Assembly (NCBI GenBank): GCA_964421085.1
Contig: CAYQVO010000008.1
Location: 1 to 64,000, forward strand
Reading direction: 5' to 3'
Length of the DNA stretch: 64,000 nucleotides
Source of the DNA: CAYQVO01 sp964421085
GTDB taxonomy: Bacteria; Bdellovibrionota_C; UBA2361; CAYQVO01
The translations under genes and the position numbers were made by a program. Shown here piece after piece: positions 16,932-26,000 of the stretch (position 1 is the first letter of the stretch; every line of letters starts with the position of its first letter). Under the pieces are notes generated by a model, which did not search any database, had not been told where the DNA came from, and saw nothing but the letters and a program-made list of their open reading frames with translations.

Positions 16932-18441
16932 AAGCCTTCAGATTATTGAAAAGCTCCTGGTCATTGATAATCCGCGGCACCTTGTTCTGTCCTCCGAGCT
17001 TGCCGCGGCTTTTCATCCATGCGGCGAATGTGCCCGGAGGCGTGACTCTTACTTCCGGGGCTTTGAGGCCGAAGCCCTCAGCTCTGTGCGCCTTGTAGTC
17101 GTCGTTTGCGCACAGTCCACGGTCGAGAGCGGCGGCAAAAGCCTCCTTTTCGCGATCAGCGATGCCGCCCGCGGCGAATTCCACGATAAAGAGATGCCCG
17201 CCCAGTTCCCTGGGCGTCGCAGGATAGAGTGCTCCGACGGAATAATCGGTCACCGACCTGTGAATGCTCATCGCTGCTTCCGAGACGGCATTTTCAATCT
17301 CTTCGCCGATAAGATGTTCCCCGAAAGCGGACATCATATATGAAGTGCGGCCGGTGATTAGAAATCTCGGAGGACTGGTATCGACAAAGCGAACCGTATC
17401 TCCAATCTTGTAGCTCCACAAACCGGCGCAGGTTGTCAGAATTACGGCATAGTTGACGTCTTTCTCGATATTTGCAGCCCAGTGCCGCACGGGGTTTTCC
17501 GAGTCAAGTTCTTCGACAGGGATGAATTCGTAGAAAATTCCGTGGTCGAGATTCACCCGCATGCCTTCGCCGGGACCGCGATCGGCAATTGCCATGAATC
17601 CTTCGCTTGCCGGGCAGACCTCGCGAAGCTGTGCCCGGCTTCCCTCTAGAAGTTCATCGAAGCGTGATCTGTACGGAGAGAAGTTGACTCCTCCGTGAGC
17701 GATGATTTCGAGGTTCGGAAAATAGTCCTTCAGTTTTTCGCCGCGTTCCGGATAGACCTTCTTCAAATGATCGAAAAAAATCAGAAGCCAGCTTGGAACT
17801 CCGCTCCATAGACGGATGTCGTCGAGAGGACATCTGCGGGCGAAGACGTCAATCTTTTCCTCCCAGTTTTCGATGAGAGCGAGATCCTCAGGCGGGAAAT
17901 ACCGGAGTTTAGCCCACCAGGGCATTTTTTTTGCCGCTATTCCGCTGAGGTCGCCGCTGTATATGCCCGGCGCTTCTTCGACGAGCTTTGTGCTTCCGCC
18001 AAGAAAGAAATTTATTCCGCCGAAGATGCTGGACCCGGGGAAATGCTGCAGGTGGTAGACGAGAAGATCGAGGCCGGCCTTACGGTTTGACGCCCACATC
18101 TCGTTCGTCATCGGGAGATATTTTGTCGCGCCGGTGCTTGTGCCGGAACTCACGGCATAGCAGGGGATTACTCCCGGCCACAGAAGATTTTCCAGGCGGG
18201 GGAACGCCTGCTTCATATAGGTCTGCCAGAAATCGTCGTACGAACGAACTGGAACTGCCGCCTGATATTCTTCGACAGTTCTGATTTTCGAGAAGTCATG
18301 CTCACGGCCGAACTTCGTGTTTTTCGCGTTATCCAGAAGTTTCAGCAGTTCAATTCTCTGTGAAGCGCGTGCATCCATTCTCGCAAGGTGCTTTGTCCGC
18401 CAGGCTGCATAAATCTTCATCAATGGTGTAGCGTTAAGCAT
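16915..18441 (-). CDS. GH3-family acyl-acid amido synthetase-like adenylating enzyme
   Basis: 508 aa. It matches the GH3 auxin-responsive family, ANL-superfamily enzymes that adenylate a carboxylic acid and join it to an amino acid. Visible: KFGREHDFSKIRTVEEYQ, VPVRSYDDF, the phosphate-binding loop YAVSSGTSTGATKYLP, LWSGVPSWLL, IAHGGVNFSPY, and VILTTCAGLWSYKIGDTVRF with TGRTSYMMSAFGEHL near the C-terminal domain. Known members are best studied in plants (jasmonate and auxin conjugation), and the substrates of bacterial members are largely unknown. Its start overlaps the end of the upstream amidase gene by 8 bp, so the two are translationally coupled. Confidence 0.9.
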   Translation of the reverse strand: MLNATPLMKIYAAWRTKHLARMDARASQRIELLKLLDNAKNTKFGREHDFSKIRTVEEYQAAVPVRSYDDFWQTYMKQAFPRLENLLWPGVIPCYAVSSGTSTGATKYLPMTNEMWASNRKAGLDLLVYHLQHFPGSSIFGGINFFLGGSTKLVEEAPGIYSGDLSGIAAKKMPWWAKLRYFPPEDLALIENWEEKIDVFARRCPLDDIRLWSGVPSWLLIFFDHLKKVYPERGEKLKDYFPNLEIIAHGGVNFSPYRSRFDELLEGSRAQLREVCPASEGFMAIADRGPGEGMRVNLDHGIFYEFIPVEELDSENPVRHWAANIEKDVNYAVILTTCAGLWSYKIGDTVRFVDTSPPRFLITGRTSYMMSAFGEHLIGEEIENAVSEAAMSIHRSVTDYSVGALYPATPRELGGHLFIVEFAAGGIADREKEAFAAALDRGLCANDDYKAHRAEGFGLKAPEVRVTPPGTFAAWMKSRGKLGGQNKVPRIINDQELFNNLKAFTCRH

Positions 18442-18967
18442 TCTCTCCCCCGAATCTCAACTTCGATACGTCGACCTGGTTTTCGCGCAGCTCCGTTTTC
18501 AGCCTGCTCCAGTCGAAAAGCGGTCCTGGATCCACCTTGCGGTCAGGGGCGATATGTTCATGACCGACAATAGTGGTGATGGGGTGCCGCGCCGCGATTT
18601 CTGCAATCAGCGATGCGAGTTCCCTGTACTGCTCTTCTGTAAACCCCGAAGCCTGAGTACCGGCAAGTTCGATGCCTATGCTGAAGTCGTTTACGGCATC
18701 CCTATGATCGTCCTTGAAAGGCATCCTGCTCTCGCCGGCGTGTTTTGCCCTCCTGTCTTCCTCTACGAACTGCAGAATGCAGCCTGACCGCTCGATAAAA
18801 TAATGGCTTGCCACCTTATGCCGTTCGAGAAGCTCGATGCAGGCCCGGGTATCAAAGGAATCCCTGCATTCTTCGGAATAAATCGAGTGAATGACCACAG
18901 TATCTACCCGGAGGCCCGGCGGACGGTTATTCCAATGGGGGAGGGGATGTGGCACTATCCTGAGCAT
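18434..18967 (-). CDS. N-acetylmuramoyl-L-alanine amidase, AmpD-like
   Basis: 177 aa from the ATG at 18967, chosen because AAGG lies about 7 bp upstream and it avoids overlap with the divergent yjbQ. Amidase_2 fold: VDTVVIHSIYS (first zinc His), KVASHYFIERSG, RRAKHAGESR, FSIGIELAGTQ, and IVGHEHIAPDRKVDPGPLFDW (second zinc His, catalytic Lys and Asp). This is the pattern of AmpD, which cuts the amide bond in 1,6-anhydroMurNAc peptides during wall recycling. No signal peptide, so cytoplasmic, as for AmpD. It is the first gene of a pair with the GH3 enzyme. Confidence 0.92.
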   Translation of the reverse strand: MLRIVPHPLPHWNNRPPGLRVDTVVIHSIYSEECRDSFDTRACIELLERHKVASHYFIERSGCILQFVEEDRRAKHAGESRMPFKDDHRDAVNDFSIGIELAGTQASGFTEEQYRELASLIAEIAARHPITTIVGHEHIAPDRKVDPGPLFDWSRLKTELRENQVDVSKLRFGGENA

Positions 18968-19040
18968 AGGTACCTTGTAACCCAAACGAACCAGGGTGGT
19001 CAAAAGATCGCGCCCTGTGCAGACACCGAGTGAGAGATTT

Positions 19041-19451
19041 GTGGGTGCTGTACGCGAACTGACGATAAGAACTGAGGGCCAGGGTCTTGTGGAGATCACC
19101 GGCAAGATCCAGGAAGTCATCCGAAGGTCGGAAGTCAAAGAAGGACTATGCACCATTTTTGTCCAGCATACTTCCGCCAGTCTGACCATCCAGGAAAACG
19201 CGGATCCGAGTGTGCGTAGAGACCTTCAGGCCTTTCTGAACAAGCTCATTCCGGAGAACGACCCGATTTACACGCATACCTTCGAAGGCGATGATGACAT
19301 GCCTTCTCACATCAAGAGTGCTCTTACCGCGACTTCACTTTCCATCCCCGTTGTTGACGGACAAATAGCGCTTGGAACATGGCAGGGTATTTATCTTTGG
19401 GAACATCGCTCCGCAAGGCACTTCAGGAAAGTGCTGGTGCATGTGGGCTAG
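19041..19451 (+). CDS. yjbQ: YjbQ/UPF0047 family protein
   Basis: 136 aa from GTG at 19041; this start aligns with the usual family N-terminus, while an upstream GTG at 18996 would add 15 unconserved residues. It carries the family core: FVQHTSASLTIQENADPSV, DDDMPSHIKSALTATSLSIP, and GTWQGIYLWEHR. The conserved His, Asn and Glu residues are in place. Family members show weak thiamine-phosphate synthase activity in some studies, but the physiological role is uncertain. Divergent from the amidase. Confidence 0.93.
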   Translation: MGAVRELTIRTEGQGLVEITGKIQEVIRRSEVKEGLCTIFVQHTSASLTIQENADPSVRRDLQAFLNKLIPENDPIYTHTFEGDDDMPSHIKSALTATSLSIPVVDGQIALGTWQGIYLWEHRSARHFRKVLVHVG

Positions 19452-20326
19452 GCGGCAGCCTGCCGCTCTTTCGGCTCTTCGTACTTGCGGCCCCATGCGC
19501 TTCCGGCCTCAAGCAGTGCCCAAAGCCTGAGTTGTCGGGAGAACTGCACATCAAGAAGAGGGTTGTGGAGAAGGGGCGCATGTTGCGTCGACTCATCGGG
19601 CACTAATCCCGTCGGACCTCTTGCATGTGAAAGGTCGGGAATCGAAATGAATTGCCCCGCAAATACGCTCATAAGAAATTCTTACATAATGTCGACGAGC
19701 CATGATTATACAACTTTGACCGGATTAAAAAAGAAACTTTGATATACCAAGCATAACAAGGCCATGCCCAGAGAATGTTGAATAATCAAAAGAAGCATGA
19801 AGGCCCCTAAAAAGGACACCCAGATCTTCGATGGAAAAAGGACACCCAGATCTTCTATGGCGTCCTAATGATTTCGTGCTGTTGGCTGAATGAAGCGAAT
19901 GGAAAATTTTGGGTGTCCTTTCTCTCACTCGAAGGATCCGGACCGATGTCAGGCAGCCACATCCTTTTGTCAGCTCCGCGCACTATTTCGATTATGAGAA
20001 ACGGCGCGCACCGCGTTCATGCTTCGAAAAGGATTCCGGCGACGCCTGCGTTCACAATCGCGGCGTCCTTGCCCGCAATGCTGCTGAAGAAAAAAGCAGT
20101 CGCCTCGTCAGCGCGGATTTCTGCAACTCGTGAATCCATCTTCTTCAGCTCATATTGAGTGATTGGCGGAGCTGGTTCACAGTGCATCGCGCAGATGATG
20201 CCCGGCATGGTCGTTCACTGAAGGACGGTTGTTTGACAAATATGAGAGTACTGTGGAAGATCTGCGGGAGCAAAAGCCCTATGTACACGAGGTAAAAATA
20301 CTCCGCTTCACCAGAGCAGCGCGACT
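19452..20326. other. Gene-poor region with short repeats and possible gene remnants
   Basis: About 875 bp with no convincing gene. Two short minus-strand frames (19448-19672, 74 codons; 20017-20208, 63 codons) look protein-like but lack a recognisable family and may be remnants. The region also holds the 26-bp tandem repeat described separately and is AT-richer around 19670-19800 than its surroundings, suggesting an old insertion. It ends at the damaged hslV. Confidence 0.45.
19809..19920. repeat. 26-bp tandem duplication with GGACACCC core and inverted copy
   Basis: AAAAAGGACACCCAGATCTT and the following CGATGG (19809-19834) are repeated at 19835-19860 with one mismatch. GGGTGTCCTT, the inverse of the core, follows at 19911-19920. 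GGGTGTCC also occurs near 27496 and 27574. This looks like a dispersed short palindromic or MITE-like repeat in this genome. Confidence 0.55.
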
Positions 20327-20903
20327 ATGCTGGACATACATTCAACAACAATCCTCGCCCTTCAGTACAGGGGCGCCACCGTCTTTGCCGGGGACGGCCA
20401 GGTGACCATCAACAAAACAATCCTGAAACACTAGTGTATGTATAAGTATAGTTACCATAAAAACCAAAGTGCTTAAGATCCGGAGACTTCAGGATGCAGG
20501 CGTCCTTGCGGGTTTTGCCGGTTCAGCCGCCGACTCATTCACTCTGTTTGAGCGGTTCGAGGGGAAACTCAAGGAATTCAACGGGCAGCTTGGACGGGCC
20601 GCAGTGGAGCTTGCGAAAGACTGGCGTACCGACAAATATCTCAGGCGGCTTGAAGCGATGCTGATAGTGGGAAACAGGGAACAGATGTATCTGCTTTCCG
20701 GCGCCGGCGATGTTATCCTGCCGGATGATGGAGTGCTCGCTGTCGGCTCGGGAGGAAATTTCGCGCTTGCGGCGGCTCGGGCGCTCATTCGGGCCGGGAG
20801 GCCGGATGTGACCGCAAAAGAAATCGCGCGGATTTCAATGGAAACAGCGGCAGCGATATGCCCATTCACCAACTCGAACATCATAATCGAGGAGATTTCA
20901 TGA
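20327..20903 (+). pseudogene. hslV: hslV (ClpQ) ATP-dependent protease subunit, interrupted by a frameshift and insertion
   Basis: The N-terminal piece (20327-20434) reads MLDIHS-TTILALQYRGATVFAGDG and so on to ILKH, then stops at TAG. It contains the catalytic Thr1 after a 6-residue leader and Asp17 (GDGQ). The rest (to 20903) reads KIRRLQDAGVLAGFAGSAAD, ELAKDWRTDKYLRRLEAML and GSGGNFALAAARAL, and includes Lys33 of the active site. The two frames differ by +1. After a +1 shift at the CAC-TAG junction the frame is open through, but with about 11 extra residues where the family has only three between MKH and KVR. The downstream part alone has a GTG at 20469 without a clear ribosome site. As written, the gene cannot give normal HslV. 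It overlaps hslU by 4 bp (ATGA). Confidence 0.85.
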
Positions 20904-22387
20904 ACGATGAAGATGCTTCAAATGCGATTTCGCCGGAAGAACTTCTGGACGACTCCTGCTCGCTTCTTCCGCCCGAAATCGTCTCCGAGCTGGACAAGTA
21001 CATAATCGGCCAGGATGATGCAAAAAAAGCGGTGGCAATTGCGCTTAGAAACAGGTGGCGCAGACTCCGGGTAACAGACGAGATGCGTGATGAAATAACG
21101 CCCAAGAACATCATCATGATAGGTCCGACAGGAGTCGGTAAGACCGAGATCTCAAGGCGTCTTGCGCGCCTTGCCAGAGCCCCGTTTGTAAAAGTTGAGG
21201 CATCGAAGTTTACCGAAGTCGGATATGTCGGACGTGATGTGGAGTCCATTATCCGGGATCTTGCTGAAGTCGCATACAATCTCGTCAAGGAAGAAGAAAG
21301 GCAGCGTGTTACTGAAAAAGCCAGGGAGGTGGCTGAGGAGCGGCTTCTCGATATACTCCTTCCCGGTTCGGGCGCTTCTTCTGAGCCTGAGCCTGAACAT
21401 GGAGTGGTATTCGATGAAAGCGGAGAGGCGGCCCTTCACAAAGTCCTCTATCAGGATGCGGAGGGGGTTGCTCATGACGCTCCAATTGGTGCTGAACATC
21501 CTTCCGATGGAACGCGTGAAAAGTTCCGGGAGATGCTTCGCGCCGGCAAGCTCGAAAAACGTATCGTGGATGTGGAGACGGTAAAGCCTGTACATGCGCA
21601 AATGCAGGTTCTCGGCCCTCAGGGGTTCGGTGAGATTGAAGGGCAGATAAAAGAAGTATTTCAGAACATGCTTCCGAAGCAGAAAGAATACCGGAAGATG
21701 TCGGTTGAGGACGCAAGAAAAGTGCTGATCCAGGAAGCGCAGGAGGGGCTGATTGATGTCGAAAGTGTCAGCGAGCTTGCGTGCAGGCGTGCCGAGCAGA
21801 CAGGGGTGGTTTTTCTGGATGAAGTCGACAAAATCTGCGGACCCGAATCTCCCGGCCGCGGGCCTGATGTTTCGAGAGAGGGAGTGCAGCGTGATCTGCT
21901 TCCAATCGTGGAAGGTTCCACAGTCAGCACGAAGTACGGACCTGTCCGCACCGATCATATTCTTTTCATTGCCTCGGGCGCATTCAGTCACTCGAAGCCT
22001 TCCGATCTCATGCCGGAGTTTCAGGGACGCTTCCCGATTCGAGTTGAGCTGAAGAGTCTGACACCGAAGGACTTCGAGCGGATTCTCACAGAGCCCAGGA
22101 ACGCGCTTCTCAAACAATATCAGGAACTGATGAAGACGGAAGGAGTGGCGATCGAGTTCAGGCCGGAAGCGGTTTCCGAGATCGCGCGTCTGACCGCCGA
22201 AGTTAATTCACGCACTGAAAATATAGGCGCCAGACGGCTTCACACGCTTCTCGAAAAACTCATCGAAGACATTTCTTTCGAGGCGCACCTCAGGAAAGGA
22301 GAAAGCATAGGGGTCGACAGGGAGTATGTTTCGACCCGTCTTGCCAACATTGTCGAGGACGTGGATCTCTCGCGATTCATCCTGTAA
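20900..22387 (+). CDS. hslU: HslU (ClpY) ATPase subunit of the HslUV protease
   Basis: 495 aa from the ATG at 20900, which overlaps the hslV stop. AAA+ unfoldase that feeds substrates into the HslV peptidase. Visible: VSELDKYIIGQDDAKKAVAI, Walker A GPTGVGKTE, pore loop GYVGRD, the inserted I-domain (about residues 110-245), Walker B VVFLDEVDKI, sensor region IASGAFSHSKPSDLMPEFQ, GRFPIRVEL, and the C-terminal LSRFIL that docks into HslV. Complete and apparently functional, in contrast to the interrupted hslV. HslU may therefore be orphaned, or the hslV lesion may be recent or artefactual. Confidence 0.97.
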   Translation: MNDEDASNAISPEELLDDSCSLLPPEIVSELDKYIIGQDDAKKAVAIALRNRWRRLRVTDEMRDEITPKNIIMIGPTGVGKTEISRRLARLARAPFVKVEASKFTEVGYVGRDVESIIRDLAEVAYNLVKEEERQRVTEKAREVAEERLLDILLPGSGASSEPEPEHGVVFDESGEAALHKVLYQDAEGVAHDAPIGAEHPSDGTREKFREMLRAGKLEKRIVDVETVKPVHAQMQVLGPQGFGEIEGQIKEVFQNMLPKQKEYRKMSVEDARKVLIQEAQEGLIDVESVSELACRRAEQTGVVFLDEVDKICGPESPGRGPDVSREGVQRDLLPIVEGSTVSTKYGPVRTDHILFIASGAFSHSKPSDLMPEFQGRFPIRVELKSLTPKDFERILTEPRNALLKQYQELMKTEGVAIEFRPEAVSEIARLTAEVNSRTENIGARRLHTLLEKLIEDISFEAHLRKGESIGVDREYVSTRLANIVEDVDLSRFIL

Positions 22388-22523
22388 CATGCGGAATTCA
22401 TTGTTGTTTTGGCAGTCGAAAAGCCGGCCACACCCTTGCGGCCTGCGGCCATAACGTTAACGTCACCACCGGGAATGTGCTAGACTCCTCCATCCATTCC
22501 GTTAAACCTTGCTGAGAGTAGCT

Positions 22524-23846
22524 GTGAAGAAGTACATCGCGTTTGCCTGCCTCTTTGTTGTTCTTCTGTGGATATATGCCGTCCTGATCCATTTTCATTT
22601 TTCCGGAAGAGGGCTGCGCGCTCCTGAAGAACTCACGCTGATATTGCTTATTCCTGTCTTCGCATTTGTCATGCATCAGTACGGATACTGGACGGGCCGG
22701 GTGAGTCGCGCTTTCCTGAGGAAAGTCATTGATGTCGTTCCGAGCATGCTTTTTGTGAAGGATCGTTATGGCCGCTTTCAGCTTGTGAACCAGGCTCTTG
22801 CCGATGTTTACGGAACGACTGTCACAAGTATCATAGGCAGGCGTGATGAGGATTATAACCGTGATACGGAAGAGGTGAATCATTTTGCGGAAGACGATCT
22901 GGAGGTGATAACGAAACTCCAGGACAAGTTCATTCCCGAAGAGGAAGTCACGGACGCAAACGGAATCACAAGGTGGTATCAGACCGTAAAAAGGCCCCTT
23001 CGGATTGCGCCAGGAGGCGATGTCCAGGTGCTTGGCGTCGCTACCGACATAACGGAAACAAAGCGGCTGCAGCACGAACTTCTTCAGGCGCAGAAGATGG
23101 AAGCAATCGGACAACTGGCCGGCGGCGTCGCTCATGACTTTAATAACCTTCTGACAGCAATTCTTGGTCATGCTGAGCTTCTTACGATTCACGGCGATTA
23201 CAAACCCGAGATTATCAGAAGTGCGGACGCGATCAGGACTGCAGCTCATCAGGCGGCGCAGTTGACGCAGAAGCTTCTTGCTTTTGCCAGAAAGGGGAAG
23301 CATGAAAATGTCGAACTCGATCTTCATGCAGTAATAGCAGAAGCGCGCATGATACTGGGAAGAACAATGAGCGGGGACGCGGTGATACGTACCAACCTCG
23401 GAGCGTATGACTCGCGTATTCTGGGCGATCCTGTCCAGATAGAACAGGTCATCATGAATCTTGCGATTAACGCGCGGGATGCGATCGCAAACCGATGGGG
23501 AATCGACGCGGGACGGAAGGGGGAGATCCTGATAGAAACAAGAACGCGATCGCACCGGGAATGTCTCGATTTTGACGACCTGCCTGTGGAGGGTGATTAC
23601 TTTGTGGAACTCACAGTAAGGGATAATGGCTGCGGCATCCCGCTGGAAGGTCATTCAAAAGTCTTCGAGCCATTTTTCACTACAAAAGAACCAGGAAAGG
23701 GTACGGGCATGGGACTGCCAATGGTATTTGGAATAGTGAAATCTCACGGTGGCGGCATCACGTTGAAGAGCCGTGAAGGCGAAGGGACGACAGTCAGCCT
23801 TCTGCTTCCTGTTTTCCGCGGTAACGAAACATCGAAAGCTGCATGA
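22524..23846 (+). CDS. PAS-domain sensor histidine kinase
   Basis: 440 aa from GTG at 22524 (GAGAG just upstream; a TTG at 22509 is also in frame). Two hydrophobic segments in the first 65 residues anchor it to the membrane with a very short outside part. A PAS domain follows at about residues 65-185 (VVPSMLFVKDRYGRFQLVNQ). The HisKA dimerisation domain has the phospho-acceptor in GGVAHDFNNLLTAILGH. The ATPase domain has the N box NLAINARDA, the G1 box DNGCGIP and the G2 box GKGTGMGL. No response regulator is adjacent; the nearest is the lone receiver protein at 39.9 kb. Its stop overlaps the next gene's ATG. Confidence 0.93.
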   Translation: MKKYIAFACLFVVLLWIYAVLIHFHFSGRGLRAPEELTLILLIPVFAFVMHQYGYWTGRVSRAFLRKVIDVVPSMLFVKDRYGRFQLVNQALADVYGTTVTSIIGRRDEDYNRDTEEVNHFAEDDLEVITKLQDKFIPEEEVTDANGITRWYQTVKRPLRIAPGGDVQVLGVATDITETKRLQHELLQAQKMEAIGQLAGGVAHDFNNLLTAILGHAELLTIHGDYKPEIIRSADAIRTAAHQAAQLTQKLLAFARKGKHENVELDLHAVIAEARMILGRTMSGDAVIRTNLGAYDSRILGDPVQIEQVIMNLAINARDAIANRWGIDAGRKGEILIETRTRSHRECLDFDDLPVEGDYFVELTVRDNGCGIPLEGHSKVFEPFFTTKEPGKGTGMGLPMVFGIVKSHGGGITLKSREGEGTTVSLLLPVFRGNETSKAA

Positions 23847-24787
23847 AAAATCTGGAAAAATCAGCAAGAGCTCTTTTCGCCGACGAGAGCGGGAGGGAAG
23901 GTTTCATCAGGGCAATCACTGACCGCGCAAGTGCGGTTCCCGCGATTCTGTGGGTTCATGAGAAAATGGACGCGCCGTTCAAGGTTCTTCCGCCAGCCTC
24001 CTGGCAGCCTGAGTTCGTAGACCGGATTGCGGCCGGGGAAAAGCCGGGCAGGCATCCTCTTCATGCGGAAGGGAGGATTTACTGTCTTGATCTGGGATCC
24101 GTCTTCATGGCAGTCCCGTTCATGAATCTTGAGGGAGGCATCCGAAGCGTCATAGATGTCTGTTCGGCACCGGGAGGCAAAGCGCTTTGTGCATGGCGGG
24201 CGCTTCACCCGGAGCTTCTTGCAGCAAATGAGACAATTGGCAAACGCACAGCAGCGCTTGTTTCGAACTTCGAGCGGTGTTCTGTCGATCGTGTGGTAGT
24301 GACGAGTCTCGATTCGCAGATTCTTGCGGAGGCGTTTCCTGACTCGGCGGATCTGGTGATTGTCGATGCTCCCTGCTCCGGTCAGGCGCTTGTCGCAAAA
24401 GGATCGAATGCTGACAACTGCTTTCATCCCGTCACGTTAAACAGGAACGCGATGCGGCAGAGGAGAATTATTTCGAATGCGGCGAAGATGGTGGCGCCCG
24501 GCGGCTGCCTCGCGTACATGACCTGTTCATTTTCGCGAGAGGAAAACGAAGGGGTTATTGAGTGGTTCCTCAGCCGGCAGAAGGGTTTTGAGTCTGTAAA
24601 TGTGCCCGTTCTGGATAAGCATATCTCCCGGTTAAGTGATGTTCCATGCTACAGATTATGGCCGCAGGATGGCATGGGATCGGGAGGATTCACGTCTCTT
24701 CTCAAACGGGAAAACGATGGAGAGGTAAGGCCGCTTGAGATTCGAAAAGTCAGGATACTCTGGCGGGGGAAACGCGGGCAATCGTGA
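23843..24787 (+). CDS. RsmB/NOL1-type RNA (cytosine-5) methyltransferase
   Basis: 314 aa. SAM-dependent RNA m5C methyltransferase core of the RsmB/RsmF/NSUN family: motif I VIDVCSAPGGKALC, then VVVTSLDSQ, motif IV LVIVDAPCSGQ, and motif VI AYMTCSFSREENEGVIEWF, with both catalytic and release cysteines present. The N-terminus is short and has no NusB-like domain, so RsmF-like or tRNA-type targets are as likely as 16S C967. Overlaps the histidine kinase gene by 4 bp (ATGA), so translationally coupled. Confidence 0.88.
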   Translation: MKNLEKSARALFADESGREGFIRAITDRASAVPAILWVHEKMDAPFKVLPPASWQPEFVDRIAAGEKPGRHPLHAEGRIYCLDLGSVFMAVPFMNLEGGIRSVIDVCSAPGGKALCAWRALHPELLAANETIGKRTAALVSNFERCSVDRVVVTSLDSQILAEAFPDSADLVIVDAPCSGQALVAKGSNADNCFHPVTLNRNAMRQRRIISNAAKMVAPGGCLAYMTCSFSREENEGVIEWFLSRQKGFESVNVPVLDKHISRLSDVPCYRLWPQDGMGSGGFTSLLKRENDGEVRPLEIRKVRILWRGKRGQS

Positions 24788-24794
24788 ACAACCA

Positions 24795-26000
24795 TCAGGT
24801 CGAACGCTTTTCCGCCTGGAGCTGCACTTCTCCAGCTGATGTCTCTTCGAAGACAGATTCAGGAGACCGGTCGAGTTCGATAATGACTGTTTCCCGGGCA
24901 TCCCCGCAGTTCTGCAGGATAGTGCTTGAGAGTTGAAGAGCGCGTTCAACCGCCTGGTCCATGTCATAGTACCGGTACTCGCCGAGTCTTCCGCAGAAGA
25001 GCACATCCTTTCGTTCTTTCGCAATCGCGCAGTACTGCTGGTATAGCCGGCTGTTCGACTCATCAGGAAAGGGGTATTCGAATGCGTCAGGGTCAGTGGG
25101 GGTATAAGGGGTCTCGGTGCTGATAATCGTGCCGTGAATCCGTGATGCGTATTCAGGAGGCATAATCCGCTTCCATTCGATTCGCCTTATGACGCCGCCC
25201 TCATCACGGCCCGGAATGTTCACCGCTTCAACAGCCTGTGCGAAATCAATATCAGGGTGATGCTCATGCATGCGGCGCTGGGCACGATAGGCCAGCCGGC
25301 CAAGCGAAAAGCCGAAGAATTCGTCGATAGCGCCGGTATAGATGAGAAGCTTTCGAGGGGACACGTGCGACCGATGCCGAAGGTAGTCGAAACTGCATAC
25401 GACGGGAATTGACGCCAGCATAGTCTCCATCAATGCCGCGTATCCATGAAGCGGCAATCCCTGGTACCGATGCAGCTTGAACCTCGCGTCGTTATCGTCC
25501 CGGATTTCGAAGCGCCCGGCCAGCCCGGGATCGAGACTGCAGGCAGGGACACCCCACTGTTTCTCCGTGTATCCCTTGACGAAGCGATCGTAAATAACCC
25601 GGGGCATTCTTGCCAGACACGCCTCTTCGAAGTTGCGGGGAACCCCTGTAAAGTCCGGCCTCCAGTCGCGCCCGCACGTTTTTTCGATATAGGACTGCGT
25701 GACCGGCCATTGCTCCAGCTTCTCCTCCACCTGACTCTGCACTTTCCACTGGTGTTCATAGAACCGGCCGAACTGGTGAACGTAGTCCCACAGCCATTTT
25801 GATTCCGCGCGAAAAAAATGGGGTCCATAGGTGTGAACGGGAATTCCCGATGGATGAACGGAATCATGAATGTTGCCCCCGATGTGTTTCCGTCGTTCCA
25901 GCACGACGACATCCAGTCCCCGATCGAAGAGAGAACGGGCGATGGTTGCTCCCGTTAATCCGGCGCCTACGATGATATAGTCAGCGCGGATCTGTGTCAT
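24795..26000 (-). CDS. glf: UDP-galactopyranose mutase
   Basis: 401 aa. Flavoenzyme converting UDP-galactopyranose to UDP-galactofuranose for surface polysaccharide. FAD-binding start ADYIIVGAGLTGATIARSLF, then RKHIGGNIHD, YGPHFFRAESKWLWDYV, VKGYTEKQWG, and C-terminal YPFPDESNSRLYQQYCAIA with LFCGRLGEYRYYDMDQAV. All are typical of Glf. The gene's start overlaps the end of the upstream glycosyltransferase by 20 bp, so they likely form one operon for Galf-containing glycan. Confidence 0.96.
   Translation of the reverse strand: MTQIRADYIIVGAGLTGATIARSLFDRGLDVVVLERRKHIGGNIHDSVHPSGIPVHTYGPHFFRAESKWLWDYVHQFGRFYEHQWKVQSQVEEKLEQWPVTQSYIEKTCGRDWRPDFTGVPRNFEEACLARMPRVIYDRFVKGYTEKQWGVPACSLDPGLAGRFEIRDDNDARFKLHRYQGLPLHGYAALMETMLASIPVVCSFDYLRHRSHVSPRKLLIYTGAIDEFFGFSLGRLAYRAQRRMHEHHPDIDFAQAVEAVNIPGRDEGGVIRRIEWKRIMPPEYASRIHGTIISTETPYTPTDPDAFEYPFPDESNSRLYQQYCAIAKERKDVLFCGRLGEYRYYDMDQAVERALQLSSTILQNCGDARETVIIELDRSPESVFEETSAGEVQLQAEKRST

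Noticed and set aside
20427..20477. Programmed ribosomal bypass or intron in hslV
   Set aside because: There are no matched take-off and landing codons and the insertion is too short for an intron; a simple frameshift with insertion or an error explains it better without further data.
21152..22117. 321-codon minus-strand frame
   Set aside because: Antisense to hslU, which is intact and conserved.
22398..23654. 418-codon minus-strand frame
   Set aside because: Antisense to the complete PAS histidine kinase; no recognisable domain.
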